The notes under the pieces were generated by a model. The model did no database searches and was not told the DNA's origin. It saw nothing but the letters and a program-made list of their open reading frames with translations. Shown here in pieces: positions 62,201 through 64,000 of a stretch of DNA of 64,000 nt; position 1 is the first letter of the stretch, and each line of letters opens with the position of its first letter. Location of the stretch: NCBI GenBank assembly GCA_900708905.1, contig CAADRB010000023.1, positions 170,295 through 234,294 of the forward strand, in the 5' to 3' direction. A program made the translations under genes and the position numbers. The stretch comes from Hymenolepis diminuta (Eukaryota; Platyhelminthes; Cestoda; Cyclophyllidea; Hymenolepididae).

Positions 62201-62356
62201 GAACCCATTCAATACTTTTCTGTCAAGGATAGGGCCAACGGCAAACCTACACGATTTGTAGAATTGTCAGTGAAAAGTAATCATGGACATCCCGAATACA
62301 CGTGCATCTATCGTTTGAGAGTACATGGACGGATGGCTGAAGAGGATGGGAAGTAG
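53292..62356 (+). CDS. SUN-domain nuclear envelope protein, 15 exons
   Basis: Inner nuclear membrane half of the LINC complex, binding KASH peptides in the perinuclear space. Deduced exons: 53292-53410, 53490-53563, 54035-54281, 54324-54399, 54452-54633, 54675-54736, 55178-55493, 55568-55746, 56703-57081, 59092-59506, 59585-59819, 59854-59978, 60017-60128, 60364-60673, 61948-62356; 1079 aa. N-terminal nucleoplasmic part (about 1-300) is basic. Hydrophobic segments lie near 306-326 (CILNLIAIPLVLLHYLYLAV) and 391-414 (CCLLLVLLLLLLLSS). Coiled coils span about 540-840. The SUN domain (about 900-1072) has DFALESAGG, VVSTRCTRTY, SLFGI, PGECWCFYG, LEHIPKAL, APRDFVI, GEFTYDESGEPIQYF and HPEYTCIYRLRVHG. 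The conserved KASH-lid cysteine and the two cation-loop cysteines are present. SUN1 versus SUN2 is not decided. The exon 14 acceptor is the least certain. Confidence 0.95.
54985..55045 (+). repeat. SINE-like 3' fragment (intron 6 of SUN gene)
   Basis: GCGGCTCCAGGATACCACCT followed by AAGCCAAGTGTTATGAGCGC matches the end of the family (compare 5030 and 40150). Confidence 0.55.
55999..56165 (+). repeat. SINE-like element copy (intron 8 of SUN gene)
   Basis: Family blocks are GTTAACGTGCTCAGAGGTCA, CAGGTTTGAGGCTTATCAGG, ACACACCTGGTGAACGGAGT, CCGCACTGGTCAAGTCTGGC and GGGGAGGTTCCATGATGCTA. Box B is partially conserved. Confidence 0.65.
56510..56685 (+). repeat. SINE-like element copy (intron 8 of SUN gene)
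   Basis: GGGCACGTCTGTCAAGGCAG, ACTCATGGATGG and GTGCACATATAATGCACGGC open the copy. GTTTTTCATGGGAGAGTCGC and CAGGATACTAATCC follow. It is more diverged than its neighbour 345 bp upstream but keeps the order. Confidence 0.5.
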
Positions 62357-64000
62357 AAAATTGACACACTTCGGTCTAATTTAATCCCTCTACTATAGCT
62401 TTTCCTTCTGTCTTTTTTAAGCCCTCTTTCTATGTGTATGCTTGTTTATCTATCTCTGCGCGTAAAAGAAAATTGGTTTTTATGCCTATCCGTCCTTTGT
62501 CTCACTCGCACGCTTCTTTTTTATATGTATAGCAATTCACAATTAAACCTATAGTAAATATTGTAATGACTACGAGTTTTTAGACTTGCTATTTTGAGTG
62601 GCGGCATATAGTGTTTGGGGTTGGAGCTGGGGCCGTGGGAATCTAATATAATTTAATCGCATGCTACTGACAATTATAGGTAGGTGGCGTGGTTTGTAAT
62701 TCCTTTTGTCCGGTGTATGTCGTTCAGCACGTTTGCTAAATATTTATTTGTGACTGTGTAGTAGCGAAGTAGATCACAAAGTTTCTTTTAGGATTGGGCA
62801 AAAAATGGACAAAAAACATCTCAAATATGCATTTTTCCTTAATGTCACGAGCGAGAATAAAACGAGTGTCCTCGTATAAATACATAACATCTATGGAGCC
62901 CCAATATGGTTTCAGAATATTTTAATTAGTTTAGGTGTCGCTTCGTTTATCATGAAGGATATGCTCATCGTAGTATAACTAGGCTTAGAGACTGGGGGGA
63001 GAAAATTGGCTAAACTATGGCCCTTCTGCACCACTTCATTAAAACAATATAGAAAATTGGCAGAACCTGTTGCTGAATACTTTTATTAAGAGGGAGAGTG
63101 AGAAGATATTAGTCTTCTAGCTAGTAAACTGAGAAGTAGCTAGAGAGAAATGGATGATTTAATAGGACACAGTAAGATGTTATTGAATTAGGATGACAGT
63201 TAAACGAAGGTAGGATCATGGCCGTTGCTTGTTCGGTATATACTTATCAAAAGTACTTTTAGACAACTTGTTGGCATGTCTATCACCTTCCATTTCTTAA
63301 TGACACTGACTATTGTTTCCCACTTCTTCAATCTAAAATGTTTCTCTATAATAATTTCATCGCTTTATACAATATTTTTAAAGTACGGCTTTTCTGAACT
63401 ATTATGCCAGGAAGTCTATATTCAGCCGCCATGTGCCCACTTGATATTGCTAAACTATATTTGACTCAGACACGGAGAGAAAAGGTAGAAATGCCGTTGG
63501 TGTAAGTCATTATTGCTTCAACAAAGACTTACTAAGTGAATAAAAATGGTCTTCGATGGTCAGAATGAAAGGCAGATTTTGTCTCGATTAGCTGTCAGGA
63601 GCAACGTGCACCCGATGATGGTGGGCGACTTAAAACAGCCTGTGGGACACCCTGAGACATAGCAACAACTCTGGGGATTTGAGCCTTGTTCGCTCGTTTC
63701 TATCCAATACAAAATTAACTAACACTCAACCTTAAGAGTTCTGATCCTGTAAAGGAAATTGTTGACTCTTGCTCCAGTTTGGTGACACTAGCTTTTACAA
63801 ATCCGTTAGAGAGAATCACTTACGGGTACTGATCTTGGGCAGAAGAGTAGCATTCTAAAGTCTCTGTGAGATGTTCGCATTTGTTACACCTCTGTCAATC
63901 AGTTCTAGCTAGTAAAGATAGTCATATCACTAGATAAGCAACAATAAAATTGAATTAGTTACCACCCGTTCGGTTGGCGTCGATCGTGATGCTATTAATG
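62357..64000. other. 3' UTR of SUN gene and intergenic DNA
   Basis: ATTAAA at 62542-62547 is a possible SUN poly(A) signal about 190 nt after the stop. The remaining 1.4 kb has only short ORFs without recognisable domains, and I see no gene starting before the window ends. Confidence 0.5.

Noticed and set aside
1..64000. CRISPR arrays, bacterial operons, phage or viral genes
   Set aside because: Spliced eukaryotic genes throughout, no regularly spaced repeats of CRISPR type, and no viral protein other than possible LTR fragments without coding parts.

Overview
The window is nuclear DNA from an invertebrate, almost certainly a parasitic flatworm and most likely a tapeworm (cestode). It is AT-rich, with multi-exon genes, GT-AG introns and an assembly gap. 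Many introns are extremely short (32-45 nt), with a second cluster near 70-84 nt. One gene starts directly on a 3' splice site only 87 bp after its upstream neighbour stops. I assigned the organism from gene architecture, not from a marker gene, so the species is open.

Layout from left to right. The first large exon of ribosomal protein L14 lies on the minus strand (101-454), and its later exons are off the left edge. A 20-exon TUBGCP2 (gamma-tubulin complex component 2) gene follows on the plus strand (1787-14107). Next comes a transposon-rich intergenic block (14108-19793). It holds an LTR-like segment, a decayed cecropia-type mariner whose middle is an assembly gap, a diverged duplicated segment, and three copies of a ~290 bp repeat, two direct and one inverted. 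PRPF6 (U5 snRNP tri-snRNP bridging factor, 12 exons, 19876-32835) comes next, preceded by a short uORF. A 6-exon SH3-SH2-tyrosine kinase (34002-39125) follows; it lacks the HRD arginine and the activation-loop tyrosine. A 5-exon tektin is on the minus strand (41372-48021). The right end carries GEMIN5-like (49301-53204, 3 exons) and a two-membrane-segment SUN-domain protein (53292-62356, 15 exons), very close head to tail in what looks like a trans-spliced pair. The last 1.6 kb has no recognisable gene.

The genes are housekeeping or cytoskeletal and are not one pathway. They cover translation (RPL14), microtubule nucleation (TUBGCP2), pre-mRNA splicing and snRNP assembly (PRPF6, GEMIN5), cilia and flagella (tektin), nuclear-envelope coupling (SUN) and tyrosine kinase signalling. 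The GEMIN5/SUN pair probably shares a promoter and is not known to share a function.

The least expected content is in the non-coding DNA. A family of diverged tRNA-like SINE fragments (about 13 copies on the plus strand, with Pol III box A and box B-like motifs and a shared ~100 bp body) is scattered through introns and intergenic DNA. The triple 18.3-19.6 kb repeat and several other paired segments are unexplained. Exon joins below were deduced by hand from splice consensus, reading-frame continuity and remembered family alignments; no search was run.
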